From the NCBI RefSeq assembly GCF_018455725.1, contig NZ_JAHCLR010000021.1, positions 1-64,000 of the forward strand: DNA of 64,000 bases. Direction: 5' to 3'. Made by a program: the position numbers and the translations under genes. The stretch's first letter is position 1, and each line of letters starts with the position of its first letter. The stretch is from Mycolicibacter acidiphilus. GTDB lineage: Bacteria; Actinomycetota; Actinomycetes; Mycobacteriales; Mycobacteriaceae. The notes below the pieces were generated by a model that did no database searches, was not told where the DNA came from, and saw only the letters and a program-made list of their open reading frames with translations. This document shows positions 6,900 to 15,649 of this stretch, piece by piece.

Positions 6900-7226
6900 T
6901 CAGCCGTCGATGTGCCCGGGCTGGCCGAACGGGATGTTGCCGGCGTCGAGGGTGACGCACCGACCGGTCTCCGGGATGTAGCCGCCGATCCCGCCGCTGC
7001 CGTTGAAGAACGGCACCGAGGAGGTGTGCCAGCAGCGCCGCCAGGTGCCGTCCGGTCGGATCGGCTCGTCGCACCACTGGGTGGTGCCGAACGCATCGGA
7101 CTCGCAGCGGGTGTCGGGGTCGCCGGGGATGCCCGGGTCCGCGCCCGCCGGTGCGGTCGGCGTCAGTGCCGTCGCAGTCACAACAGCTCCGATAACGATG
7201 CCGCGGAGGGCGGAATTGGTTGCCAT
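6900..7226 (-). CDS. Small secreted protein, CDGP-like
   Basis: 108 residues with a clear signal peptide (start MATNSALRG, hydrophobic run, then PAGADPG). The mature part resembles the mycobacterial family annotated as CDGP-domain proteins: TRCESDAFGTTQWCDEPIRPDGTWRRC, then aromatic/Gly-rich residues and a final GQPGHIDG. Three or four Cys suggest disulfides after export. Function is unknown. It is the first host gene right of the island, starting at the ATG at 7226. The longer frames in this stretch are overlaps with the neighbouring PPOX gene and are not genes. Confidence 0.7.
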   Translation of the reverse strand: MATNSALRGIVIGAVVTATALTPTAPAGADPGIPGDPDTRCESDAFGTTQWCDEPIRPDGTWRRCWHTSSVPFFNGSGGIGGYIPETGRCVTLDAGNIPFGQPGHIDG

Positions 7227-7261
7227 GGCTGCACCGTAGTGCCAGGGTACGACGGGGTCCG

Positions 7262-7657
7262 TCAGTGCACCGTCCGGTGCGGCGGGGCCATGCCGCCGCC
7301 TCCACCGATCGAGGCGCCGCCGTCGAGGTTCCAGCTCCAGGAGATCTCCGGCGTGATCCGCAGGTACGGCTGCGGCCCGTCGACGACCTCGGCGGTGCCA
7401 TAGATCCGCAGATACCGCGGCACCCAGGGCCGCTCTGACAGCAGGTCGTCGATGACGACCGCAACCTTGGGATTGCCGGCCAGCACGTTGTGATGACGCC
7501 GGGTCGTGGCCGGCCGGTAGCCCCCGATGTTGAGGTGGGTGCCGTCGAACTCGAAGCCCACCGGCACCACGTCGGGTTGTCCGTCGGGGCTGACCGTGGC
7601 GATCCGCGCCAGCCGCTGGGAGCGCAGGTAAGCAATCTCTTCGTCGCTGAAACTCAT
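7262..7657 (-). CDS. PPOX-class F420/FMN-dependent oxidoreductase
   Basis: 131 residues with the split-barrel flavin fold pattern: RLARIATVSPDGQPDVVPVGF at the N-terminus and NPKVAVVIDD in the middle. This superfamily covers pyridoxamine-phosphate-oxidase-like proteins; in mycobacteria many use F420. Substrate unknown. The ATG at 7657 is preferred over a GTG at 7666 because AAAGG lies eight bases upstream and because it overlaps the tetR stop as ATGA, indicating a two-gene leftward operon with the regulator. Confidence 0.85.
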   Translation of the reverse strand: MSFSDEEIAYLRSQRLARIATVSPDGQPDVVPVGFEFDGTHLNIGGYRPATTRRHHNVLAGNPKVAVVIDDLLSERPWVPRYLRIYGTAEVVDGPQPYLRITPEISWSWNLDGGASIGGGGGMAPPHRTVH

Positions 7658-8277
7658 CGTGCACACCTTTCGTCGTCAGCATTCGAGGTTTCGGATGGGG
7701 CGATCAGGGCCCGCAGGGCCGGGGTGAGGACGGCCAGGATCTTCTCGGTGTCCACGTCGCACAGATCCGGCATCCCCAGCAGGTAGCGCTGGCTGGCCAC
7801 CCCCATCAGCATCGCGCCGAGCAGTGCCGCGCGCAGCCGGGCGTCGGGGGCGTCGATGACGCCGGCCAGCGCGGGGGTGGCCTCGGTGGTGATGTGGGTG
7901 CGCAGGACCTCGGCGGCGTCCTCGCTGGTCATGCTGGCGCGCAGCAGCACCGTCATCGGTGAGTTGGGCTTCGCCGACCACGCGGCGAACATCCCCCGCG
8001 CCAGGTTCTCGGCGGTCTGGTCGGCGCTGTCACCGACCGCGGCGACCGCCGGAACAGTCCAGTGCACCGCCTCACGGAACAGGTTCTGCTTGGTGCCGAA
8101 GTACTGGATGACCGACGACTTGTCGGCGCCGGCGGCTGTCGCGATAACCCGGATGGTCGCGCGCTCGTAACCGAGGTCGGCGAACACCCCGCGGGCCGCT
8201 TCCAGGATGCGACGACGGGTGCGCTGGCCCTTGCGCTCGGCGGTGTCGTCGGGCACCACCGGATCAGTCTCGCTCAC
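7654..8277 (-). CDS. TetR-family transcriptional regulator
   Basis: 207 residues. The N-terminal helix-turn-helix is typical (RRRILEAARGVFADLGYERATIRVIA, then ADKSSVIQYFGTKQNLF). The C-terminal ligand domain is helical. It is divergent from the SDR operon across a 102-base gap and co-transcribed with the PPOX gene, so it most likely represses both units and responds to a substrate of the encoded reductases. Ligand unknown. Confidence 0.9.
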   Translation of the reverse strand: MSETDPVVPDDTAERKGQRTRRRILEAARGVFADLGYERATIRVIATAAGADKSSVIQYFGTKQNLFREAVHWTVPAVAAVGDSADQTAENLARGMFAAWSAKPNSPMTVLLRASMTSEDAAEVLRTHITTEATPALAGVIDAPDARLRAALLGAMLMGVASQRYLLGMPDLCDVDTEKILAVLTPALRALIAPSETSNADDERCAR

Positions 8278-8379
8278 CGCACCCTCCCGATCGTCGTCTC
8301 ACCGAAAATTATAGACAAACGTTGAGTTTTATGCATACTGGAAACGGCGCGAATGCATCCCGCGCTTCGAGGAGGATCC
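8278..8379. promoter_or_regulatory. Divergent promoter/operator region between tetR and the SDR operon
   Basis: An AT-rich island in high-G+C surroundings. Reading leftward there is a perfect TATAAT (8308-8313) that would start tetR RNA near 8301. A palindrome TATGCATA lies at 8330-8337 and a partly symmetric AAAC-GTTGA-GTTT at about 8317-8329; either could be the TetR operator. GGAGG at 8371-8375 serves the SDR start at 8380. Confidence 0.55.
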
Positions 8380-9183
8380 ATGACTTCCCCCACCACCGAA
8401 CCGGTCACCGACCGCGGGCACCGGCTGGTCGGCAAGCGCGCGCTCGTCACCGGCGGCAGCCGCGGGATCGGCGCCGCGATCGCCCGCCGCCTTGCCGCCG
8501 AGGGCGCGTCGGTAGTGATCAACTACGTCGCCAACTCGGCAGCCGCCGACGAACTGGTCGATGAGTTGCGTGCCGCCGGCACTCACGCCGCGGCACTGCA
8601 AGCCGATGTCAGCAACGCCGAGCAAGCGCATGACTTGGTGCGGAACACCGTGGCGAGCCTGGGCGGGTTGGACATCGTCGCCAACAGCGCCGGTATCGAG
8701 CATTTCGGGCCGCTGGCATCGCTGACCCCCCGCGACTTCGATCGGGTGTTCCACACCAACGTCGCCGGGCAGCTCTTCGTCACCCAGGCCGCGGTGACGG
8801 CGATGGGCCGTGGCGGTCGCATCGTGCTGATGTCATCGGTCAGCGCCCGCATCGCGGTCTACCAGCACACGCTGTACGCCGCGAGCAAGGCAGCCGTCTC
8901 GGCGATGGTGCTCAACCTGGCCCCGGAATTGGCAGAGCGCGGCATCGCCATCAATGCCATCGCACCCGGTGGAACGGCCACCGATATGGCCGCCGAGGTC
9001 GGTGCGCGCTACACCCCGCCGGCCCTGCGCACCGCCCCGCCCGAAGCGGTGATCGCGTCGATGAACGCCCTGGGCAGACTGGCCGAGCCCGCGGAGATCG
9101 CCGCGGTGGCCGCATTCCTGCTCTCCCCCGATGCCTCCTACCTGACCGGGGCCACCATCGACGTATCCGGGGGCTGGGTGTGA
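8380..9183 (+). CDS. SDR-family oxidoreductase (FabG-like)
   Basis: 267 residues, classical short-chain dehydrogenase. It shows the cofactor motif TGGSRGIGAA near residue 24, the NSAG segment, a catalytic Ser in LMSSVSAR and YAASK as the catalytic Tyr/Lys, with a C-terminal SYLTGATIDVSGGWV. The Arg after the glycine motif favours NADP(H). Start at 8380 is fixed by GGAGG five bases upstream; an ATG at 8353 is longer but has no site. It heads an operon and its stop overlaps the next start (TGATG). Confidence 0.9.
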   Translation: MTSPTTEPVTDRGHRLVGKRALVTGGSRGIGAAIARRLAAEGASVVINYVANSAAADELVDELRAAGTHAAALQADVSNAEQAHDLVRNTVASLGGLDIVANSAGIEHFGPLASLTPRDFDRVFHTNVAGQLFVTQAAVTAMGRGGRIVLMSSVSARIAVYQHTLYAASKAAVSAMVLNLAPELAERGIAINAIAPGGTATDMAAEVGARYTPPALRTAPPEAVIASMNALGRLAEPAEIAAVAAFLLSPDASYLTGATIDVSGGWV

Positions 9184-10079
9184 TGACCGCTTCGGACATG
9201 ACGGCACTGGTCGTCGGCGCCAACGGCAACCTAGGCCAGCGGATCGCAAAAGCGCTGCGGGCACGCGGCTTACAGGTCCGCTCCGGCGTCCGCGACCCCG
9301 ACCGCGCACCTGGGCTGCTGCAGGAACTCGGCGAGGTGGTCCGCGCCGACCTCACCGACCCGGCGTCGCTGGCCGCCGCCTGCGACGGCGTTCAGGTCGT
9401 GATCTCCGCGGTGCAGGGCGGCCCGGAGGTGATCGTCGATGGTCAGAGTCGACTGCTGGCCGCCGCGCAGCAGGCCGGCGTGACCCGATTCGTGCCCAGC
9501 GACTACTCGCTGGACCTGTTCGCGCTGGCACCCGGTGAGAACTGGAACTCCGATGCCCGGCGCGCTTTCGACCGGCAACTGATCGACAGCGGGCAGGGCT
9601 ACACCATCGTGCTCAACGGATGCTTCATGGAGGTCATCGCGTCACCGTTCCTGGACCTGATCGACGACACCGCCGGCACCCTGTCGTTTTGGGGTGACGG
9701 TGAAACCCCGGCCGATTTCACCTCGATGGACGACGCCGCCGCGTACCTGGCCGAGATCGTCTGCGACCCCGGCACACTCAACCGAGTGGTGCAGGTGGTC
9801 GGCGAGACCGCCACGATGGCCGACATCGCCCGGTTCTACCGTCAGGCGACCGGGCGGCCGCTGACGCTGCGGTCCCGGGGCAGCATCGCCGACGGGTATG
9901 CGGAGTTACAGCGACGTGAAGCCGAAGGTGCCGACCTGATGCGGATCCTGCCGCTGATGTATCAGCTGCCGATGATGTCCGGCCGCGGCCGGCTGGAGAA
10001 CCCCGAGAACGACCGCTACCCGAACATTGCTCCAACCACCCTCACCGCCGTCCTGCGCGGACCGAGCCCATCCGAGTAG
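9183..10079 (+). CDS. NmrA-like NAD(P)-binding protein
   Basis: 298 residues with a Rossmann start VVGANGNLGQR and the NmrA/isoflavone-reductase pattern (VRADLTDPASL, VISAVQGG, RFVPSDYSLD). It probably reduces a small aromatic or acts as a redox sensor; the family holds both. It overlaps the SDR stop and precedes a deazaflavin-type reductase, so it belongs to the same operon. Confidence 0.8.
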   Translation: MTASDMTALVVGANGNLGQRIAKALRARGLQVRSGVRDPDRAPGLLQELGEVVRADLTDPASLAAACDGVQVVISAVQGGPEVIVDGQSRLLAAAQQAGVTRFVPSDYSLDLFALAPGENWNSDARRAFDRQLIDSGQGYTIVLNGCFMEVIASPFLDLIDDTAGTLSFWGDGETPADFTSMDDAAAYLAEIVCDPGTLNRVVQVVGETATMADIARFYRQATGRPLTLRSRGSIADGYAELQRREAEGADLMRILPLMYQLPMMSGRGRLENPENDRYPNIAPTTLTAVLRGPSPSE

Positions 10080-10093
10080 AAAGGCATCCGCCG

Positions 10094-10525
10094 ATGATGA
10101 AGAAGGACCAGGTGCTGGCGTTCAACGAACGCAATATCACCGAATTCCGCAGCCGCGGAGGGAAACTCGGCGGACCATTCGAAGGTGCACCAGTGCTGTT
10201 GCTGACCACCACCGGCGCCAAGTCCGGCCAGCCGCGCACCAGCCCGATGATGTATTTGCCCGACGGCGACCGGATCATCGTCTTCGCGTCCAACGAGGGC
10301 CGGGACACCCACCCGAGTTGGTACCACAACCTGCGGGCGAACCCCTCGGCGACCGTCGAGGTCGGCACCGAGACGTTCCCGGCAACCGCCACCGAGATCA
10401 CCGGCGAGGAGCACGACCGCCTCTACGCCATCCAGGCTGAGCGTTACCCCGGTTTCGCCGGCTACCAGGCCAAGACCGACCGGGTGATTCCGGTGGTGGC
10501 ACTGACCCGTTCTACGGCGTCATGA
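10094..10525 (+). CDS. Nitroreductase-family deazaflavin (F420)-dependent oxidoreductase
   Basis: 143 residues of the Ddn type: LLLTTTGAKSGQPRTSPMMY followed by PSWYHNLRANPSATVEV and a C-terminal VIPVVALTR. Family knowledge: Ddn and relatives use F420H2 to reduce quinones and nitro compounds. The start could be either of two adjacent ATGs (10094 or 10097), with GAAAGG upstream. Its stop overlaps the next start as ATGA. Confidence 0.88.
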   Translation: MMKKDQVLAFNERNITEFRSRGGKLGGPFEGAPVLLLTTTGAKSGQPRTSPMMYLPDGDRIIVFASNEGRDTHPSWYHNLRANPSATVEVGTETFPATATEITGEEHDRLYAIQAERYPGFAGYQAKTDRVIPVVALTRSTAS

Positions 10526-11472
10526 GCACCAGGATCATTGCCGTCACCGGCGCCACCGGTTCCCAGGGCGGTGGGCTGGCGCAGGCGATCCTCGACCACG
10601 GTCCGGGCGAACATGGGTTCACGCTGCGCGCCATCACCCGTAACCCGAGCAGCCCCAAAGCCCGGGCGCTGGCTGAGGCCGGGGCGCAGGTGGTCTCCGC
10701 GGACCTCAACGACCCGGCGTCGCTGACCGCGGCGTTCGACGGCGCCTACGGCGCGTACTGCGTCACCAACTTCTGGGAGCACATGGATCCGGCCGTCGAG
10801 GACACCCAGGCTCGCCACCTCGCCCAGGCCGCGAAGAACGCCGGTCTGCAGCACGTGATCTGGTCGACGCTGGAAGACACCCGCCTGCAGGTTCGACTGG
10901 ACGACGACCGGATGCCCACCCTGCTGGGCAAGTACAAGGTGCCGCACTTCGATGTCAAAGGCGAAGCCGACCAGTATTTCCGCGACCTCGGGGTGCCCAC
11001 CACCTTCCTGCACCCGCCGTTCTATTGGGACAACCTACTGACGACGTTCGCGCCCACCGCCGGTCCGGACGGTCGACTGACACTCACCCTACCGATGGGC
11101 GACCGGAAACTCGCCGGCATCGCCGCGGTCGACATCGGTCGCTGCGCCTACGGAGTGTTCGAGCGCGGCGGTGACTTCATCGGCAAATCCATCGGGATCG
11201 CTGGGGAGCAATTGACCGGCGACGAGATGGCGGCCGCGATGAGCCGGGTACTGGACCGCGACATCACCTACCGCGCGATCACGCCCGAGGCGTTCCGCGC
11301 CTCCGGCGCGCCCGGCGCCGCGGATCTGGGCAACATGTTCGCCTACTACGCCGACTTCGAGACGGAGTTCTGTGCGTCGCATGATCCCGCCTTCGCCCGC
11401 TCCATCAATCCCGCGCTGCAGACCTTCGAGACGTGGTTAGCCGGAAGCGCCACCCAGCTGACCCTGACCTGA
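10522..11472 (+). CDS. NmrA/HSCARG-family NAD(P)-binding protein
   Basis: 316 residues, second NmrA-like protein of the operon but of the HSCARG branch: VTGATGSQGGGLAQAI at the N-terminus, VVSADLNDPASL, and YCVTNFWEH. HSCARG-type proteins bind NADP(H) and often act as redox sensors. It is coupled to the preceding gene by ATGA. Confidence 0.82.
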   Translation: MSTRIIAVTGATGSQGGGLAQAILDHGPGEHGFTLRAITRNPSSPKARALAEAGAQVVSADLNDPASLTAAFDGAYGAYCVTNFWEHMDPAVEDTQARHLAQAAKNAGLQHVIWSTLEDTRLQVRLDDDRMPTLLGKYKVPHFDVKGEADQYFRDLGVPTTFLHPPFYWDNLLTTFAPTAGPDGRLTLTLPMGDRKLAGIAAVDIGRCAYGVFERGGDFIGKSIGIAGEQLTGDEMAAAMSRVLDRDITYRAITPEAFRASGAPGAADLGNMFAYYADFETEFCASHDPAFARSINPALQTFETWLAGSATQLTLT

Positions 11473-11507
11473 CCACTGTCGACCCAACCGAAAGGCGCTC
11501 CGCGACA

Positions 11508-12005
11508 ATGAAAGAGCCGATCGACAAGGCGCTGTTGACGCCACTGCTGCGCGACCCGGGCGTCGGCGACAAGTTCCCGTACTTCGCTGCCGAACTGGAG
11601 CGAGTGATCGCCCGCTCGGAGACCAACGACACGATGAGCATTCTGCGGTTGACACTCACCCCCGACGGCTCCCCTCCCCTGCACATGCACACCCGCGAAG
11701 ATGAGATGTGGGTGATCCTCGCCGGTGAGGTGAAGTTCTGGACCGGTGGGCAGACGCTGGCCGACTGCGATTCCGGGGTGGTCTCCGCCGGCGGGGTGGC
11801 ATACGGACCACGACTGGTCCCGCACACTTTTCAGACCCACACCCCGCAGGCCGAGGTGCTCATCGTGATGACCCCAGGCGGCTTCGAGGATCACATGCTC
11901 AGTATCGGGACGACGGCCGATTCCGAGAAGTCCAACAGCGCCGCGGAGATGGCGAGCTTCGGGGTGACGATCCTGGACCGTCCGCCGATCTTCGGTCAGG
12001 ACTGA
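11508..12005 (+). CDS. Cupin-domain protein
   Basis: 165 residues. The cupin metal motif is visible as PPLHMHTREDEMWVILAGE, with a later matching His in LVPHTFQTH. Such single-cupin proteins bind a metal and are often dioxygenases or isomerases in small-molecule breakdown. I chose the ATG at 11508 (MKEPIDKALL) because GAAAGG lies upstream and the cupin fold needs nothing earlier. It is the last gene of the SDR operon, 35 bases after the HSCARG gene. Confidence 0.82.
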   Translation: MKEPIDKALLTPLLRDPGVGDKFPYFAAELERVIARSETNDTMSILRLTLTPDGSPPLHMHTREDEMWVILAGEVKFWTGGQTLADCDSGVVSAGGVAYGPRLVPHTFQTHTPQAEVLIVMTPGGFEDHMLSIGTTADSEKSNSAAEMASFGVTILDRPPIFGQD

Positions 12006-12109
12006 CTCGACAGCCCGATCGCCGACGTGGAACGCGCAGGTGGTGACACGCTAGGGTGCATGGGTCGGCCGCAGACTAACCCGCCGATAGAACGGTTGGG
12101 AGAGAGCTC

Positions 12110-13141
12110 ATGACTGCAGCGCCGGAGGCGTCACCGCTGGAATCGCGGATCGGCCACTACTACCAGGCGGACCGGCCCTACCTCGTCGGCCGGGAGAAGA
12201 TCCGCGAATACGCCCGCGCGGTGCAGGACTACCACCCCGCGCACTGGGACATCGCCGACGCCGAGAAACTGGGCTACCCGGATCTGGTTGCGCCGCTGAC
12301 GTTCACCTCGACGCCGGGCATGGTGTGCAACCGGAAGATGTTCGAGTCGGTGGTCGTCGGCTACGACACCTACATGCAGACCGAGGAGGTCTTCGAGCAG
12401 CACCGGCCGATCGTGGCCGGAGACGAGCTGCTGATCGACGTCGAGCTGACCGCGGTGCGCCGCGTCGCCGGCCGGGACCTGATCACGGTCACCAACACCT
12501 TCACCGACACCGCCGGCGAGGTGGTGCACACCCTGCACACCACCGTCGTCGGCGTCACCGCTGAGGAGATCGACGCCTCGGTGAAGACCGCGGTGCAACG
12601 GGCGATGATGCACGACGTCAACATCCTCGACATCGACGAGTCCCAGGCGAACTACGTCAAGACGGTGCGCCCCGAGGGCGAACTGCGGATCGCCACCGGC
12701 GGGGACACCCGCACACCGGGCACACCCGCATTCGAGGACGTGCAGGTCGGCGACGCGTTGGCGGTGCACCACACCCGGCTGTCCCGCGGCGACCTGGTGA
12801 ACTACGCCGGGGTGGCCGGCGACGCCAACCCGATCCACTGGGACGAGGACATCGCCAAGCTCGCCGGGCTGCCCGACGTGATCGCCCACGGCATGCTCAC
12901 CATGGGGCTGGGTGCCGGCTTCGCCTCCACCTGGTCGGGCGACCCCGGCGCGGTCACCCGCTACGCGGTGCGACTGTCGGCGCCGGCGATCGTCACGGCC
13001 ACCGAGGGCGCCGACATCGAGTTCAGCGGCAAGGTCAAATCGCTGGACCCGGCCACCCGCAGCGGCGTGGTGATCGTCGGGGCGAAATCCGCCGGCAAGA
13101 AGATCTTCGGGCTGGCGACGCTGAACGTGCGCTTTAGCTGA
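12110..13141 (+). CDS. Fused (3R)-hydroxyacyl-ACP dehydratase (HadA/HadB type)
   Basis: 343 residues with two hot-dog domains. The N-terminal half is FAS1/HadA-like (VGREKIREYARAVQDYHPAHWD, LVAPLTFTST), and the C-terminal half is a HadB/MaoC-type domain with catalytic segment YAGVAGDANPIHWDEDIAKLAGLPDVIAHGM. Family knowledge: HadA/HadB dehydrate 3-hydroxyacyl-ACP in the mycolic-acid FAS-II cycle, and fused forms occur in mycobacteria. It stands alone, with its own intergenic region that includes a TAGGGT hexamer near 12051. A role with the polyketide synthase 20 kb away is possible but only inference. Confidence 0.85.
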   Translation: MTAAPEASPLESRIGHYYQADRPYLVGREKIREYARAVQDYHPAHWDIADAEKLGYPDLVAPLTFTSTPGMVCNRKMFESVVVGYDTYMQTEEVFEQHRPIVAGDELLIDVELTAVRRVAGRDLITVTNTFTDTAGEVVHTLHTTVVGVTAEEIDASVKTAVQRAMMHDVNILDIDESQANYVKTVRPEGELRIATGGDTRTPGTPAFEDVQVGDALAVHHTRLSRGDLVNYAGVAGDANPIHWDEDIAKLAGLPDVIAHGMLTMGLGAGFASTWSGDPGAVTRYAVRLSAPAIVTATEGADIEFSGKVKSLDPATRSGVVIVGAKSAGKKIFGLATLNVRFS

Positions 13142-13150
13142 GCCGAGCGG

Positions 13151-14815
13151 CTACACCTCCGCAACGCACCCGTTCTCGACCCGCCAGGACCGGTCCAACC
13201 GGACGTTGGCCAGCATCCGCCGGTCATGGGTGACCAGCAGCAGCGCGCCGTCGTAGCTGTCCAGCGCCTGCTCCAACTGCTCGATGGCCGGCAGATCGAG
13301 ATGGTTCGTCGGCTCGTCGAGGACGAGCACGTTAGTGCCGCGGGCCTGCAGCAACGCCATGCCGGCGCGGGTGCGCTCGCCCGGTGAGAGCTCGTCGACC
13401 GTGCGTTCCACATGATCGGCGGCCAACCCGAACTTCGCCAGCAGGGTGCGCACGTCGGCGGTCGAGAAGTCCGGCACCCACTGCTCGAACCGGTCGACGA
13501 GGCGTGCACTGCCGGTGAAAGCCGCACGCGCCTGGTCGATCTCGCCGACGGCGACGTTCGCGCCCAGGCTCACCCGGCCCGCGTCGGGCTGCCGGCGGCC
13601 CAGCAGCAGCCGCAGCAGGGTCGACTTGCCGGCCCCGTTGGGCCCGACGATGCCGATCCGCTCACCGGCATCCACCTGCAGCGACACCGGGCCCAGCGTG
13701 AAATCCCCTTGCCGCACAACGGCGTTGTCGAGGGCGGCGACGACCGAACTCGACCGGGGCGCCGATCCAATGCTGAATTGCAGTGTCCATTCCTTGCGGG
13801 GTTCGACGACTTCTTCGAGCCGGGCGATCCGGCTCTCCATCTGCCGCACCTTCTGCGCCTGCTTCTCGCTGGACTCGGTCTGCGCGCGACGCCGATTCTT
13901 GTCATTGTCAGGCGCCTTCCGCATCGCGTTACGCACCCCCTGGCTCGACCATTCCCGCTGAATGCGGGCACGCGCCACCAGATCCGCCTTCTTCTCGGCG
14001 AACTCCTCGTACTGCTCGCGGCGGTGCCGGCGCGCCACCGCCCGCTCCTCGAGGTAGCTGTCATACCCGCCGCCGAAGACGGTGGTGGTGTTCTGCGCCA
14101 GGTCCAGTTCCAAGACGCAAGTGACGCTGCGCGCCAGGAATTCCCGATCGTGGCTGACCAGCACCACACCGCCGCGTAATTCGGCGACGAACTGCTCCAG
14201 GCGGGCCAGCCCGTCCAGGTCGAGGTCGTTGGTCGGCTCGTCGAGCAGCACGATGTCGAACCGCGACAGCAGCAGCGCCGCCAGTCCCACCCGGGCCGCT
14301 TGCCCACCGGACAAACCGGTCATCAGCGTCGACTCCGGTGGTAGTGCTTGGGCGTCCATGCCCAGATCGGCCAGCACGGCCGGCAGCCGTTCGTCGAGGT
14401 CCGCGGCGCCGGTGGCCAGCCAGTGATCCAGCGCGGCGGCGTAGACGTCAGCCGGATCGGTGCCCGGGTCGGCCTGATCCGGGTCGGCCAGGGCGGCGGC
14501 CGCCGTATCCATTGCCAGTGTCGCCGGGGCGCACCCGGTTCGTCGCGCGATATAGCCGGTGACGGTCTCCCCCGGCACCCGCTCATGCTCCTGGGGCAGC
14601 CAGCCGACGAACGCGTCCGCCGGGGCGAGGTGGACCGTCCCGTCGAGTGGCTCCAGGTCCCCGGCCAGGATCCGCAGCAGCGTGCTCTTGCCGGCACCGT
14701 TGGCGCCGACCACGCCGACCACATCCCCCGGTGCCACGGTCAGGTCGACCCGCTCGAACAGCGTGCGGTGGGCGAAGCCACCGGCCACATTCTTGGCCAC
14801 GAGCGTTGCGGTCAT
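13151..14815 (-). CDS. ABC-F family ATP-binding protein
   Basis: 554 residues with two complete ATPase cassettes and no membrane segments. Walker A GANGAGKST (first) and GPNGAGKST (second); signatures LSGGQAAR and LSPGERTR; Walker B LLDEPTNDLD and LVLDEPTNHLD. A charged linker with Lys/Arg/Glu-rich helices lies between them (around residues 240-320). ABC-F proteins act on the ribosome, either in translation control or antibiotic resistance. Start at the ATG at 14815 (MTATLVAKNV). It converges with the dehydratase gene and is divergent from the HdeD-like gene. Confidence 0.9.
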   Translation of the reverse strand: MTATLVAKNVAGGFAHRTLFERVDLTVAPGDVVGVVGANGAGKSTLLRILAGDLEPLDGTVHLAPADAFVGWLPQEHERVPGETVTGYIARRTGCAPATLAMDTAAAALADPDQADPGTDPADVYAAALDHWLATGAADLDERLPAVLADLGMDAQALPPESTLMTGLSGGQAARVGLAALLLSRFDIVLLDEPTNDLDLDGLARLEQFVAELRGGVVLVSHDREFLARSVTCVLELDLAQNTTTVFGGGYDSYLEERAVARRHRREQYEEFAEKKADLVARARIQREWSSQGVRNAMRKAPDNDKNRRRAQTESSEKQAQKVRQMESRIARLEEVVEPRKEWTLQFSIGSAPRSSSVVAALDNAVVRQGDFTLGPVSLQVDAGERIGIVGPNGAGKSTLLRLLLGRRQPDAGRVSLGANVAVGEIDQARAAFTGSARLVDRFEQWVPDFSTADVRTLLAKFGLAADHVERTVDELSPGERTRAGMALLQARGTNVLVLDEPTNHLDLPAIEQLEQALDSYDGALLLVTHDRRMLANVRLDRSWRVENGCVAEV

Positions 14816-14917
14816 CGGTATATGGTCGCACCGCGACGTTTTGACGCATTCATGGGGAACTCCCCGACACAACGGCAATCCCGGAAATTGCCCGCTGTGC
14901 TGTGCCAGAATTTGCGT

Positions 14918-15505
14918 ATGGGAACAACTGTTCTGCCCAATCTGTGGAAATCAACACTGGTCTCCGGTGTCTTGGCGCTGGCGCTCGGCGCGCTCACACT
15001 GGTCTGGCCGGGCCGCACGATTCTCGTCGCCGCCATTCTCTTCGGCGTCTATTTGTTGGTCAGCGGTGTCGCTCAGGTCTTCTTCGCGTTCGGACTGCCG
15101 CTGGCGTCCGCCGGCGGTCGGGTTCTGCTGTTCCTGAGCGGGACGGCCTCGGTGATCCTCGGCGTGCTGTGCTTCCGGCACTTCAACTCCGACGAGGAAG
15201 CCGTCGCGGTGGTGCTGCTGGCAATCTGGATCGGGGTCGGTTTCATCTTCCGGGGGGTGGCCGCGACCGTCGCCGCGATCAGCGACCCGGCACTGCCGGG
15301 TCGCGGTTGGCAGATCTTCAGCGGCGTCGTGAGCCTGCTGGCCGGGTTCGTGACGCTGGCGTCGCCATCGCGGTCGCTGGTGGTCATCGCGCTGGTGGTG
15401 GCTATCTGGCTGGTCGTGATCGGTATCGCTGAGATCATCACCGCACTGAAGATCCGTGGGACCGGCAAGAAGGTCGAGGAGATGCTGTCCGGCGAGCCTC
15501 GCTGA
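14918..15505 (+). CDS. HdeD/DUF308-family membrane protein
   Basis: 195 residues, mostly membrane: about six hydrophobic segments in three similar pairs (for example LVSGVLALALGALTLVW, ILVAAILFGVYLLVSG, VVALVVAIWLVVIG-like), as in HdeD proteins. Stress or acid-resistance roles are known in enterobacteria, not shown in mycobacteria. Start at the ATG at 14918, with the sequence CAGAAT six bases upstream, so the RNA may be leaderless. Confidence 0.82.
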   Translation: MGTTVLPNLWKSTLVSGVLALALGALTLVWPGRTILVAAILFGVYLLVSGVAQVFFAFGLPLASAGGRVLLFLSGTASVILGVLCFRHFNSDEEAVAVVLLAIWIGVGFIFRGVAATVAAISDPALPGRGWQIFSGVVSLLAGFVTLASPSRSLVVIALVVAIWLVVIGIAEIITALKIRGTGKKVEEMLSGEPR

Positions 15506-15649
15506 AGGACAGCCGAAGCTGGACCGCCGTATAAAAGCCCGCGGTCAGCCCGCGCTGTACTGGGCCGATCGTGGACTTCTGGAACGCGGGTACGCTGAGG
15601 GACGCCCCCGTTGACACCCGTCTAGACGCCCCGATCCGGAGTCCGCGCG

